Assembly (NCBI GenBank): GCA_049975065.1
Contig: JBNGDN010000026.1
Source of the DNA: Hydrogenovibrio sp049975065
GTDB taxonomy: Bacteria; Pseudomonadota; Gammaproteobacteria; Thiomicrospirales; Thiomicrospiraceae
Reading direction: 5' to 3' (one strand)
Length of the DNA stretch: 22,516 nt
Below, in pieces: positions 16,775 to 22,429 of this stretch (position 1 is the first letter of the stretch; the number at the start of each line of letters is the position of its first letter). Made by a program: the position numbers and the translations under genes. Under the pieces are notes generated by a model. It was given only the letters and a program-made list of their open reading frames with translations. It was not told the DNA's origin and searched no databases.

Positions 16775-17629
16775 TCAATCCAAGTCGCCGTAAGCCGCCT
16801 GCAAGGTGTTTTGCATCAAGGTGGCAATCGTCATGGGCCCCACGCCACCCGGCACCGGCGTAATCCAACTGGCCTTTTCCTTGGCGACATCGTATTCCAC
16901 ATCACCGCACAAGGTGCCGTCGTCCAAACGGTTAATGCCCACATCCACCACGATGGCACCGTCTTTAATCCACTCGCCTTTCACCATGTTCGGAATCCCG
17001 ACGCCCACCACCACCAAATCGGCTTCAGAGACTTTCTGCGCCAAATCTTTGGTGGCACTGTGGCAGACGGTGACCGTGGCACGCACATTCAATAATTCCA
17101 GCGCCATCGGCACCCCCACGATATTGGACGCGCCCACCACAACGGCATCCAAACCGCGCAGAGGAATGCCGGTTTTTTCCAGCATGGTCATCACCCCGTG
17201 CGGCGTACAAGGCGCTAATGTCGGCATGCGCGTCGCCAAGCGCCCCATATTATAGGCATGAAACCCATCGACATCTTTTTTCGGGTCAATGCGTTCAATG
17301 ATTTTTTCCGGGTCAATGTGATCCGGCACCGGCAGTTGCACAATAATCCCGTGCACATCGTCACGGGCATTCAGGGTGTCGATTTCCGCCAGCAACTGCG
17401 CTTCGGTCGTGTCGGCGGACAACACCATCGACACATCATTAAAGCCAGCTTTCTCGCACGCAATCTTTTTATTTCGCACATACACCTGAGAGGCCGGATC
17501 TTCGCCCACCAGAATAACGGCCAGGCCTGGCGGCTTGTGCCCCATCGCCACCTGCGCATCCACCTGCGCGCGAATGCTTTCTCTTAACGCCAGAGCAATG
17601 GCCTTTCCATCTAAAATTTTTGCCGTCAT
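16775..17629 (-). CDS. folD: Bifunctional methylenetetrahydrofolate dehydrogenase / methenyltetrahydrofolate cyclohydrolase
   Basis: This 284-residue cytoplasmic enzyme interconverts 5,10-methylene- and 10-formyl-tetrahydrofolate with NADP(H), feeding one-carbon units to purine and formyl-Met synthesis. Signature features are the YxxxK pair Tyr50/Lys54 in SQVYVRNKKIACEKAG, GIIVQLPVPDHID, KDVDGFHAYNMGRL, the nucleotide-binding GASNIVGVPMALELL, and PVPGGVGPMTIATLM near the C-terminus. The length matches E. coli FolD (288). TAGGAAA lies about 10 bases upstream of the ATG, directly after three 12-bp tandem repeats. The gene is followed by the SEC-C gene and diverges from the tRNA operon. Confidence 0.97.
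   Translation of the reverse strand: MTAKILDGKAIALALRESIRAQVDAQVAMGHKPPGLAVILVGEDPASQVYVRNKKIACEKAGFNDVSMVLSADTTEAQLLAEIDTLNARDDVHGIIVQLPVPDHIDPEKIIERIDPKKDVDGFHAYNMGRLATRMPTLAPCTPHGVMTMLEKTGIPLRGLDAVVVGASNIVGVPMALELLNVRATVTVCHSATKDLAQKVSEADLVVVGVGIPNMVKGEWIKDGAIVVDVGINRLDDGTLCGDVEYDVAKEKASWITPVPGGVGPMTIATLMQNTLQAAYGDLD
17521..17530. repeat. CCAGGCCTGG palindrome, copy 7
   Basis: Inside folD, in the segment encoding PPGLAV near residue 35. Confidence 0.85.
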
Positions 17630-17641
17630 GGTGAATTTTCC

Positions 17642-17677
17642 TATTTAAAACAATATTTAAAACAATACTTACAACAA
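17642..17677. repeat. Three 12-bp tandem repeats upstream of folD
   Basis: Two identical units TATTTAAAACAA (17642-17653 and 17654-17665) are followed by a 10/12 match, TACTTACAACAA (17666-17677). They are AT-rich and sit just ahead of the folD ribosome binding site, so they lie in the promoter or leader. Confidence 0.75.
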
Positions 17678-17771
17678 CGAAACCTGAAAACAGCCAAACA
17701 TCATAACTGATTTCACAGTTTTCGTTGTCGAAAGGACAGGCAATTTTTTTCATATTTCCCGATTTTAATGA

Positions 17772-17800
17772 TTGACAGCACCCCGTCTGCTCTATAAAAT
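17772..17800 (+). promoter_or_regulatory. Promoter of the tRNA operon
   Basis: A consensus TTGACA (17772-17777) is followed after 17 bases by TAAAAT (17795-17800); TATAAA is also readable at 17793. A GC-rich discriminator (ACGCCGC) follows, as in stable-RNA promoters under stringent control. tRNA-Pro starts 14 bases after the -10 box. Confidence 0.75.
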
Positions 17801-17813
17801 ACGCCGCATCTTT

Positions 17814-17890
17814 CGGAGTATAGCGCAGCCTGGTAGCGCACCTGTTTTGGGTACAGGTGGTCGGGGGTTCAAATCCCTCTACTCCGACCA
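17814..17890 (+). tRNA. tRNA-Pro (anticodon TGG)
   Basis: The acceptor strands CGGAGTA and TACTCCG pair fully. The anticodon loop TTTGGGT in stem CCTGT/ACAGG reads TGG, the T arm has GGTTCAAAT, and the CCA end is encoded. It is the first of three tRNA genes in a row. Confidence 0.96.
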
Positions 17891-17944
17891 TTTTTATCTT
17901 GTTGATGATTCCCTATTCAGCACGATATCTAAGAGGTTCGATAA

Positions 17945-18021
17945 GCGCCCATAGCACAACTGGATAGTGCATCGCCCTTCTAAGGCGAGGGTTTCAGGTT
18001 CGAATCCTGATGGGCGTGCCA
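17945..18021 (+). tRNA. tRNA-Arg (anticodon TCT)
   Basis: Acceptor GCGCCCA pairs with TGGGCGT (one G-U at the end). The anticodon stem TCGCC/GGCGA encloses loop CTTCTAA with TCT, the T loop is GGTTCGAATCC, and CCA is encoded. It lies 54 bases after tRNA-Pro. Confidence 0.95.
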
Positions 18022-18048
18022 CTTACGGTATGTCTTTCAAACCATTAT

Positions 18049-18125
18049 GGCGGTTGTAGCTCAGTTGGTAGAGCCCAGGATTGTGATTCCTGTTGTCGCG
18101 GGTTCGATCCCCGTCAATCGCCCCA
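18049..18125 (+). tRNA. tRNA-His (anticodon GTG)
   Basis: Acceptor GCGGTTG pairs with CAATCGC, with an extra 5' G opposite the discriminator C, as is special to tRNA-His. The anticodon loop TTGTGAT reads GTG, and CCA is encoded. It is the last gene of the tRNA row; the accessory region begins right after it. Confidence 0.96.
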
Positions 18126-18180
18126 TTCATCTTTCATTTCAAAAGCTTACCGAAAAAGTTTAACTTGCAAACCAATGTTT

Positions 18181-18495
18181 TTAAACACTTTGCAACCTCT
18201 CGATCATGTCTGGGTATTTTGCTGTAAGTGCTATAAGCGTAGAAGCTTGCTCATTCGGTTTTGAAACGCCTTGTTCCCATTTTTCCAAGGTGCGAGTTGA
18301 AACATGAAGGTAATGCGCAAAAACAGCGCGGCTCATATTGTATTTTTCTCGAATTGAACGAATTTGCTCTGCATTTAAACGAACAGAAGGTCTAGCTTCT
18401 AAATGGGTCGTTTTGAGTGTTAATTTGCCTTGTTCAAACTCTCGCACATCTTTTAAGCTAGATTGCAGCTCTGAAAATAAATCACGCTCAGTCAT
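18181..18495 (-). CDS. higA: HigA2-type antitoxin (XRE helix-turn-helix)
   Basis: This 104-residue DNA-binding antitoxin has a helix-turn-helix at about residues 42-95 (AEQIRSIREKYNMSRAVFAH, YLHVSTRTLEKWEQGVSKPN) and the family ending TAKYPDMIERLQSV. The N-terminal part (MTERDLFSELQSSLKDVREF) is the region expected to bind the toxin. The length and motif order resemble Vibrio cholerae HigA2. Its ATG overlaps the end of the toxin reading frame by 8 bases (ATGACTGA), the toxin-first order typical of hig loci. With its toxin frameshifted, this may be an orphan antitoxin. It should repress its own operon through the palindrome at 18816-18834. It converges on the tRNA operon. Confidence 0.92.
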   Translation of the reverse strand: MTERDLFSELQSSLKDVREFEQGKLTLKTTHLEARPSVRLNAEQIRSIREKYNMSRAVFAHYLHVSTRTLEKWEQGVSKPNEQASTLIALTAKYPDMIERLQSV

Positions 18496-18810
18496 GTTTA
18501 ATCTCCTCTACAATTGCCTTCAAAATCTTCTTTTGATCCGCCGTTAAATCAGAAACATCACTCTTGCCGTAAAGCGTCAATAAATGAATATGATCTTTTT
18601 ATCTAAATACAGATAAATGGTGCGAATACCGCCACGTTTGCCTTTATTGGCAAGCTTCCACCGCAATTTTCGTAGGCCACCAGTACCTTGAACCACATCA
18701 CCTGCAAGCGGCTGTTGAATCAAGAAATTCTGTAATTCACGGTATTCACAATCATTCAAATACTCGCTACGCAAACGCTCAAAAAGTTTTGATTCAATAA
18801 AAATCATCAT
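18488..18810 (-). pseudogene. higB: HigB2-type mRNA-interferase toxin, frameshifted
   Basis: The RelE/HigB-fold toxin starts MMIFIESKLFERLRSEYL and carries the family core VVQGTGGLRKLRWKLANKGK and KRGGIRTIYLYLDK. After YLDKK the frame runs into TGA at 18577. The rest of the toxin (HIHLLTLYGKSDVSDLTADQ, then KKILKAIVEEIKHD) is intact in the -1 frame and ends in a TGA overlapping the antitoxin ATG. One extra A in the 5-A run at 18596-18600 would restore a protein of about 107 residues, close to V. cholerae HigB2 (about 110). This is either a single-base deletion, a sequencing error in a homopolymer, or slippage-dependent expression on AAA-AAG. A TTG at 18843 could extend the frame but lies in the -35 box, so the ATG is preferred. 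Confidence 0.85.
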
Positions 18811-18813
18811 GAA

Positions 18814-18843
18814 ATTATACCCTTTATGGGTATAGATAAACAA
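18814..18843 (-). promoter_or_regulatory. hig promoter
   Basis: On the minus strand, TTGTTT (18843-18838), an 18-base spacer and a perfect TATAAT (18819-18814) end only 3-6 bases before the two toxin ATG codons. Transcription would start at about the second ATG, which suggests a leaderless or nearly leaderless message. Confidence 0.6.
18816..18834. promoter_or_regulatory. hig operator palindrome
   Basis: TATACCC, a 5-base spacer and GGGTATA form a perfect 7-base inverted repeat overlapping the -10 box and the promoter spacer. This is the position expected for autorepression by the HigA antitoxin or the toxin-antitoxin complex. Confidence 0.7.
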
Positions 18844-19047
18844 GGTTCGTTAACGTTGTTGGCAAACTGATTAAAGGGGTTGTAAAGTCTGACTGCAAAT
18901 GCTCGTAGTGTCGCTCAATCACTTCTACTCTCGGGGCTGTGATTTTAGCGATACTCAATCAGTTGACAGCATTCATCACCAAGTGGCTCATAAAATTGTG
19001 GCGCAGCGTAACGTTTTCCAGCTCATCAGGTAAGCTAACCCGTAAAG

Positions 19048-19353
19048 TTAATGCGATAACAACGCAGCTTTATGAACCGTATATTCGACCAGCTTTGCGC
19101 CAAACGCGTCCAACTGCTCGGCACTGAGTTCTTTGCCGCGCCATTCCAGCGGCACATTCATTTCCAGGTGAAAATAACGCCCCCCTTTGGCACAGACGGC
19201 GGCGGCCAGCTGAATGGGCAGAATGCCAATCACTTCATCACCGGGCCGAAGGGTCTGCGGGTCAAAATGCGTAATCACTTCATCAACCGGGAGGCCTCGC
19301 CGAGCAAACCATTCCAAAGTACCGGAATGCCGACTCACTAAATAACGCATCAT
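19048..19353 (-). CDS. csx16: Csx16 family (VVA1548) type III CRISPR accessory protein
   Basis: This 101-residue protein has the characteristic Csx16 pattern along its whole length: RYLVSRHSGTLEWFARRGLP, then VDEVITHFDP, PGDEVIGILPIQLAAAVCA, GGRYFHLEMNVPLEWRGKEL and SAEQLDAFGAKLVEY. Csx16 occurs in type III CRISPR loci, and the family has been reported among ring nucleases that cut cyclic oligoadenylate and switch off CARF effectors. That activity is family knowledge, not seen here. AAGGAG lies 4 bases before the first ATG and 7 before the second (19350), so MRYL is the likelier start. Two CARF-type genes lie within 2 kb on the opposite strand, but no cas10 is in view. The 200 bases between it and the toxin gene hold only short unassignable frames. 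Confidence 0.88.
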   Translation of the reverse strand: MMRYLVSRHSGTLEWFARRGLPVDEVITHFDPQTLRPGDEVIGILPIQLAAAVCAKGGRYFHLEMNVPLEWRGKELSAEQLDAFGAKLVEYTVHKAALLSH

Positions 19354-19413
19354 TTCACTCCTTCTTCAAGCTTGAGTTTCTGAATGGACCGCTTGGCCGT
19401 TTGTGTGGAGATA

Positions 19414-19442
19414 ATCATAGCCGAAATAGCGAAAGGTGTCGC
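19414..19442 (-). promoter_or_regulatory. Candidate csx16 promoter
   Basis: On the minus strand, GCGACA (19442-19437), a 17-base spacer and TATGAT (19419-19414) lie about 60 bases upstream of csx16, in the gap after the periplasmic protein gene. Confidence 0.4.
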
Positions 19443-19485
19443 CATGAAATCAGACAACTAAACGATTATAACGAATCACAGCGAA

Positions 19486-20016
19486 TCATAGCTGCGACGC
19501 TTCCTGAGCACGCTTGGCCGCTTTTTCCTCGCGTGACTTTTTCAGGTAGGCCTGGTAAAAATCGTTATTGATATAGTTCAGCTCCATCTCAAAACTCATG
19601 TGCGGTGCGGTCAAGGTAATTTCCGTGTCACCGTCTTTCAACACCGCTTTTTTATTACCGACAAATGGAATCTGCTGTTCAATCAGCCGGTATTTTTGCT
19701 TCAAAGCACTGAGTGTGCTGTCAAACTTATGTTTTGGCAGCGTTAACAATATCGCCACCAGCTTACCCTGCACATCGAAAATCGCCGTGGCTTCCTTTAA
19801 CTCGCTAACGCCCAGCTGACGGGTGGGTAACTCATACATCTTGCCATGGCTGTAACTGTTAATGCCGGTTTCGCGCGCAGTATATTTTTCCTGCATTTGC
19901 GAGATAGTCGCCTGCCCCACTTCCAATCCAAACGGGGCTGGGTCGGCCACCGCTGGTTTGCTTGCGGTTAAAACAACGCCTGTCAGAGTTAAACCCAATA
20001 AAACACCTTTTTTCAT
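19486..20016 (-). CDS. Small exported protein of unknown function
   Basis: This protein of 176 residues (178 from the upstream ATG at 20022) has a Sec signal peptide: basic MKK, hydrophobic VLLGLTLTGVVLTAS, likely cleavage near AVA-DP. The mature part (FGLEVGQATISQMQEKY, LGVSELKEATAIFDVQGKLV, ALKQKYRLIEQQ) has no catalytic motif I know, and ends with a charged helix rich in Lys, Glu and Ala (KKSREEKAAKRAQEASQ). AGGAG lies 7 bases before the second ATG (20016) but only 1 base before the first, so 20016 is preferred. It lies between csx16 and the divergent membrane CARF gene. Nothing in its sequence links it to CRISPR signalling, so it may be a bystander. Confidence 0.75.
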   Translation of the reverse strand: MKKGVLLGLTLTGVVLTASKPAVADPAPFGLEVGQATISQMQEKYTARETGINSYSHGKMYELPTRQLGVSELKEATAIFDVQGKLVAILLTLPKHKFDSTLSALKQKYRLIEQQIPFVGNKKAVLKDGDTEITLTAPHMSFEMELNYINNDFYQAYLKKSREEKAAKRAQEASQL

Positions 20017-20096
20017 GTTCATGCTCCTTGCTGTGTGAATGGTTTCAGTGTGAGTTAAACGAGCACCAGTTTACTGACATTACAGCGCAAGACGAA

Positions 20097-20114
20097 TTTC
20101 ACAAATTTGTGAAA
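20097..20114. promoter_or_regulatory. 18-bp perfect palindrome upstream of the membrane CARF gene
   Basis: TTTCACAAA and TTTGTGAAA lie back to back without a spacer. The flanks resemble the ends of the 169-bp repeat element (CAAATTTGTGAAA followed by an ATTCGG-like stretch). It lies about 25 bases before a TATACT box (20140-20145). It could be an operator or a remnant of the mobile element. Confidence 0.55.
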
Positions 20115-20202
20115 CAATCGGTTTAAAATGACAGGGCTTTATACTGTGCAGGCGGCCAACACGGCACGCAATACGACTTGTTTCAATAAAAGGAATCAAC
20201 GC

Positions 20203-21192
20203 ATGGCCAATTCAAGACGCGCATTTAACGCCAAAAAAATCATTCGTACCTTATTTGGCGACAACACTGGGATCGCCGTGGGTGTTTTGCTGGGCATCGT
20301 GCTGTTTTCATGGGCCACTGACATGGGGATCGAGCTGATTCAGCAGATCGTCAAAGGCGAGCTTGAATTCCCGTTTGTGTGGATCGCTATTGTCATAATT
20401 GCGCTATTTATGGTTTTATTTGCCATCCTTCTATTCTGGGCGAAACAAAACAACCAGCAGGCCAGCCACACCCTCGAACTCATTACCCCAAAGCCGAATC
20501 AATTTAGCGTTCTGATTGGCGCGCTATCTTTCAACAGCAACGAGAAATATAACGAACTCGGCGCCTACTTTGATCAAGCCGATGAGCAACAAAACTTACT
20601 GGAAGAACAGTGGGTTCGTGGCTGTAATTATTACCCCCTATTAAAACTGCTGAACGAGAACCCCAGCATTCAAAGCCTCGTGCTATTGGTGTCCGACAAA
20701 ACCTTTAAGCAAGCGGACTTATTTCACCGGCTGTTAAAACGCATTCACCCGACCGTCACTCTCTATGTTCAGCAAGCGCACAACGAAAAACCATTTGCTT
20801 ATTCTGGCCAGGCCTGCACAAACGGCATCAGCTTTATCCAGCTGGACACCCTGTATCAAGCCTACCAAACCGCCTATGACTTCGCCATCGAAACGCTGCA
20901 CAGTGCGCCTAACCAAGTGTTGGTGGACACAACCACCGGGCAGGCCACCAACTCCATTGCCGGAGCCGCCCTGCTGGCCGAAGGCAAACAACACACGGGC
21001 GTGATCATGGATTTCGGGCCTGAGAAAAAACTGCAATATTTCGACATTAATGCCGCCACACTGGATTNNNNNNNNNNNNNNNNNNNNNNNNNNNNNNNNN
21101 NNNNNNNNNNNNNNNNNNNNNNNNNNNNNNNNNNNNNNNNNNNNNNNNNNNNNNNNNNNNNNNNNNNTAAATTTGGAACTTTAATAACATGA
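20203..21192 (+). CDS. Two-helix membrane protein with CARF-like cytosolic domain
   Basis: The basic N-terminus (SRRAFNAKKIIR) is followed by two transmembrane helices (about 23-39 and 58-80). From about residue 95 comes a Rossmann-like domain with strand FSVLIGALSF, helix-strand pairs (IQSLVLLVSDKTF, VTLYVQQ) and the segment QVLVDTTTGQATNSIAGAAL with Asp242. This last segment resembles the D/N-x-T-x-G...M-(x)-A-G-A motif of CARF ligand pockets. I infer a membrane-anchored CARF protein responding to cyclic oligoadenylate, similar in plan to Cam1-type TM-CARF effectors. The ATG at 20203 has AAAAGGA 9 bases upstream; an earlier ATG at 20128 precedes the likely -10 box and is rejected. The C-terminus is hidden by 100 N. 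All three frames stop within 25 bases after the gap, and one gives an ATGA overlap with the nuclease gene, so the two form an operon. Confidence 0.7.
   Translation: MANSRRAFNAKKIIRTLFGDNTGIAVGVLLGIVLFSWATDMGIELIQQIVKGELEFPFVWIAIVIIALFMVLFAILLFWAKQNNQQASHTLELITPKPNQFSVLIGALSFNSNEKYNELGAYFDQADEQQNLLEEQWVRGCNYYPLLKLLNENPSIQSLVLLVSDKTFKQADLFHRLLKRIHPTVTLYVQQAHNEKPFAYSGQACTNGISFIQLDTLYQAYQTAYDFAIETLHSAPNQVLVDTTTGQATNSIAGAALLAEGKQHTGVIMDFGPEKKLQYFDINAATLDXXXXXXXXXXXXXXXXXXXXXXXXXXXXXXXXXXKFGTLIT
21068..21167. other. Assembly gap (100 N)
   Basis: Exactly 100 undetermined bases hide the C-terminal end of the membrane CARF protein. The real length is unknown, so an additional small domain or gene could be missing here. 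Confidence 0.95.
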
Positions 21193-22352
21193 ACGCAAAA
21201 AACACCCCACCCACCCAACACCTTCATCTGTGCCTCGTCTCCAGACAACCCGCCCCCAATATTGTGCCTTTGCTGGATCCAAACCTGCAGGTAGATGAAG
21301 TCATCCTGCTGCACACCCAAAACTTTAAAACCCAAGCCGAATGGCTCGCCAAAGCCCTTAGTTATTATCAAATCAAAAGCCGATTCATCACCCTGCCCCA
21401 TCACGAAAATCTCACCGTGCTGCGCGACTTCTTCATCCAACTGCTGGACACACTCATGGCGGAAAACGACAACACCCGCCTCTACGCCAACCTCACCAGC
21501 GGCACCAAACCCATGTCACTGGCCTTATACGAAGTGGCGCTTATGAGCGAATCTGACGGCACCCAGGCCTATTACATGAATATGGACGACACCCTCAGCT
21601 GGTATCTGCCCAAATCCAAAGCCGAGTCTGCGCCCTATCCACTGGAAGACCGCATCAAACTCACCCCCTTTTTAAAAGCGCACGGCTGGCAACCGCTGCA
21701 AAAACCGCAAGGCACCCAATACCCGCAATGGCGCACCTTGGTGGAAGACTTCGCCAGCAACATTCGGTACTGGCGCAAACCGCTGACCCAGCTCAATGGC
21801 ATCGCCGCCACCGCCATGAACTTGCAACTCCTTTCCAAGCCCATTCAAACCCTAAACAAACCCCTAAAACGCCTGATCAACCTACTGCAAGCCGCCGGAC
21901 TGGTTCAGCTCAAAAAAGACCGCCTGCAATTTACCCATGCCGATGCCCGCTTTTTCTGCAACGGCGGCTGGCTGGAAGAGCTGGTCTTTCACACCCTCAA
22001 ACAACTGAGCGCTGAAAACCGCAAAATTCAAGATTTTGCGCTCGGGCTGGAAATCCAATCCGATACCAGTGATGCCCAAAACGAACTGGACGGCGCGGTG
22101 TTGGTCGATAACAAGCTGGTGATTATCGAATGCAAAACCCACAACACCAAAAACAAAACTCAAGCCATCCGCGACAGCCTCTACAAACTCGACACCCTAA
22201 AAGACATCGGCGGCGTCACAGGGCGCGGCCTGCTGATCAGCATGCACCCACCGACCCAAAGCGACCTCAAACGCGCCAAGCAGTACCAGATCCCGATGAT
22301 TCATAGCGAACAAATCGAACACCTAAAAACCCACCTAGCCAAATACCTTTAA
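21189..22352 (+). CDS. Card1/Can2/VC1899-like CARF nuclease (DUF1887)
   Basis: This 387-residue protein has an N-terminal CARF domain (strand LHLCLVSRQPAPN, VDEVILLHT, and the ligand motif NLTSGTKPMSLALYE with Asn101, Gly105, Lys107 and Met109). A winged-helix-like linker lies around 205-250 (LLQAAGLVQLKKDRLQFTHA). The C-terminal PD-(D/E)xK nuclease shows GGWLEELVFHTL (Glu263 or Glu264), ELDGAVLVDNKLVIIECKTH (Asp301, Glu314, Lys316) and a following helical stretch. This is the architecture of Card1/Can2, metal-dependent nucleases that nick DNA or cut RNA when cyclic tetra-adenylate binds the CARF dimer. All catalytic residues are present. Which nucleic acid is cut, and which ring size activates it, cannot be read here. 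The ATG overlaps or closely follows the membrane CARF gene, so they are probably translationally coupled. Confidence 0.9.
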   Translation: MNAKNTPPTQHLHLCLVSRQPAPNIVPLLDPNLQVDEVILLHTQNFKTQAEWLAKALSYYQIKSRFITLPHHENLTVLRDFFIQLLDTLMAENDNTRLYANLTSGTKPMSLALYEVALMSESDGTQAYYMNMDDTLSWYLPKSKAESAPYPLEDRIKLTPFLKAHGWQPLQKPQGTQYPQWRTLVEDFASNIRYWRKPLTQLNGIAATAMNLQLLSKPIQTLNKPLKRLINLLQAAGLVQLKKDRLQFTHADARFFCNGGWLEELVFHTLKQLSAENRKIQDFALGLEIQSDTSDAQNELDGAVLVDNKLVIIECKTHNTKNKTQAIRDSLYKLDTLKDIGGVTGRGLLISMHPPTQSDLKRAKQYQIPMIHSEQIEHLKTHLAKYL

Positions 22353-22377
22353 GCCGAAGCCTCTCCGGCCAACCACT

Positions 22378-22387
22378 CCAGGCCTGG
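22378..22387. repeat. CCAGGCCTGG palindrome, copy 8
   Basis: Intergenic, 26 bases after the stop of the CARF nuclease gene. Confidence 0.85.
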
Positions 22388-22404
22388 GGAAAATGGTTTT
22401 TTGA

Positions 22405-22429
22405 ACCACAGAGACGCAGAGACACAGAG
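22405..22429. repeat. CAGAGAC-rich short tandem repeat
   Basis: A CAGAGAC-type unit of 8 bases occurs about three times (CAGAGACG, CAGAGACA, CAGAG) after ACCA. Similar CACAGAGA-rich patches are scattered between genes in diverse bacteria. The remaining bases to the window end (22430-22516) hold no gene I can support. Confidence 0.6.

Noticed and set aside
17469..17891. Minus-strand open frame across folD start and tRNA-Pro
   Set aside because: It runs antisense through a tRNA and in another frame of folD, including a VGVEGFEPPT stretch that comes from the tRNA sequence, a known false-gene artefact.
18844..19047. Short minus-strand frames between the toxin gene and csx16 (for example one including VSLPDELENVTLRHNFMSH)
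   Set aside because: The frames are short, lack starts with ribosome binding sites, and match no family I know. They may be remnants but cannot be supported as genes.
20128..20202. Earlier ATG for the membrane CARF protein
   Set aside because: It has no ribosome binding site, precedes the likely -10 box, and adds a polar leader. The ATG at 20203 has a good site and begins just before the basic, membrane-inserting segment.
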